Assembly: GCA_964555935.1 (NCBI GenBank)
Contig: CAZKUN010000215.1
Location: forward strand, 1 to 15,589
Reading direction: 5' to 3'
DNA: 15,589 bases
Source of the DNA: CAZKUN01 sp964555935
Lineage (GTDB): Bacteria > Armatimonadota > Zipacnadia > Zipacnadales > VGFC01
The notes below the pieces were generated by a model that saw only the letters and a program-made list of their open reading frames with translations, was not told the DNA's origin and made no database searches. Both the position numbers and the translations under genes were made by a program. Shown in pieces: positions 14,932 to 15,589 of this stretch (positions are counted from its first letter, which is position 1; each line of letters opens with the position of its first letter).

Positions 14932-15508
14932 ATTCGCTGCCGATATCCAGCACGCAGCCCTTGTCATCCGCGTTGTAGTAGCCGTATTTGGAGAACCGGC
15001 AGTGATGGATCCAGTTATGTTGGGAACTGCCTGTGATGACCGAACCCGCCCACGTGGCAACAGCGCCGTCGGTCAGCTTGGCATCGTCAAAGTTGCAGTA
15101 AGCGATAGTGTTGTTGGATGAGCCGTCTCGGATATACAGGAACCGATGTTGCTGGGTGAAGTTGATTCCGTGAACGGTGATGTAGGACCTTGCATCCAAG
15201 CGCAGGCCGACGCTCTGGGTGGCCGCATTGGAGATGACCACAACGTCGTTTTCGGAATTGCGATATGTGATTCGCTTGCCCTCCGACGTCCCGGAGTGGA
15301 CTGGAGCAATCGTGGTGTCGCCATAGGTCCCGGCCTTGATATACACGGTGTCGCCCGCAACCAGCGTGCTGTTGGCCTTCGCGATGGTCCTCCAGGGCTG
15401 ACCGACGCTACCGCTGTTCTGGTCGCTCGCCCCCAAGTCGTTTTGGTCAACATAGAAATCGCCTGCCCAGACTGGCGCGGACAGAATGCGTTTCCTGTGC
15501 GTGGGCAT
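14918..15508 (-). pseudogene. N-terminal part of a right-handed parallel beta-helix protein (polysaccharide-lyase-like), truncated
   Basis: AAGGGG at 15521-15516 is 7 nt before the ATG. After MPTHRKRILSAPVWA, the mature start GDFYVDQNDLGASDQNSGS and PWRTIAKANSTLVAGDTVYIKAGTY (residues 38-62) are the typical entry of DUF1565/PL6-like beta-helix proteins. Turn-like repeats then follow (VVVISNA, ITVHGINF, FLYIRDGSSNNTIAYCNF, NWIHHCRFS). Such proteins usually have 400 or more residues. This one stops at 196, just after GCVLDIGSES, where it meets the end of the plus-strand gene. The signal peptide is oddly short in its hydrophobic core, as if about eight residues were lost. The remaining 81 bases to the window edge (15509-15589) show nothing but this ribosome binding site. 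Confidence 0.75.
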
Positions 15509-15589
15509 GCTATCACCCCTTGACTGGCAGCATATGGATTTTCGGGAAGCGCAGTAGAGACGTCAGCGCTACCTTGGTTTCTCGGCGAC

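Noticed and set aside
1..15589. CRISPR array, tRNA, rRNA or insertion sequence
   Set aside because: No regularly spaced repeats, no tRNA arm pattern, no rRNA-like stretch and no transposase or paired terminal repeats were seen. The only mobile-element gene is the broken recombinase.

Overview
This is a GC-rich bacterial window whose starts mostly have good Shine-Dalgarno sequences and whose TAG and TGA codons act as ordinary stops. The gene content suggests a free-living glycan degrader of the Planctomycetota, Lentisphaerota or Armatimonadota type. It includes a GxGYxYP protein, a DUF4838/GH67N-like N-terminus, a heparinase-like N-terminus, a rhamnosidase-N-like beta-sandwich, a parallel beta-helix, a giant secreted beta-propeller and Tat-exported paralogs. 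The phylum is an inference from protein families and cannot be fixed from this sequence alone.

Left part (1-1400): a cluster of 11-nt inverted and direct repeats precedes a tyrosine recombinase. The recombinase keeps all six catalytic residues but is cut by an in-frame TAG and a later frameshift. A C-terminal scrap of an unrecognised protein follows. Next comes an intact DegT/DnrJ/EryC1/StrS-type aminotransferase (1522-2796), the best-preserved enzyme in the window.

Middle (2800-4710): a minus-strand C-terminal scrap, an intact Tat-signal protein of unknown function (3186-3929), a plus-strand C-terminal scrap, and a junction near 4440 where two N-terminal gene pieces meet tail to tail. A nearly complete GxGYxYP protein follows on the minus strand (4847-6628). 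Its frame continues past the stop as 33 further coding-like codons.

6939-9137 holds three tandem members of one protein family that I do not recognise. Copy A is a remnant with a +1 frameshift. Copy B has a +1 frameshift in a run of eight C. Copy C is intact, Tat-exported and carries a run of nine C. Convergent to it is a 1223-residue secreted protein (9200-12871) with a jelly-roll-like N-terminus, a charged helical linker, Asp-box-like propeller repeats and a C-terminal beta-sandwich.

Right end (13327-15508): three secreted-type N-terminal pieces: a DUF4838-like start, a rhamnosidase-N-like start and a beta-helix start. The last two are again joined tail to tail. Overall the window is an accessory region with a few intact exported or enzymatic genes among many truncated ones. 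It looks like a site of repeated deletion and inversion, next to a dead recombinase. Assembly or sequencing error must be excluded before the lesions are taken as biological.
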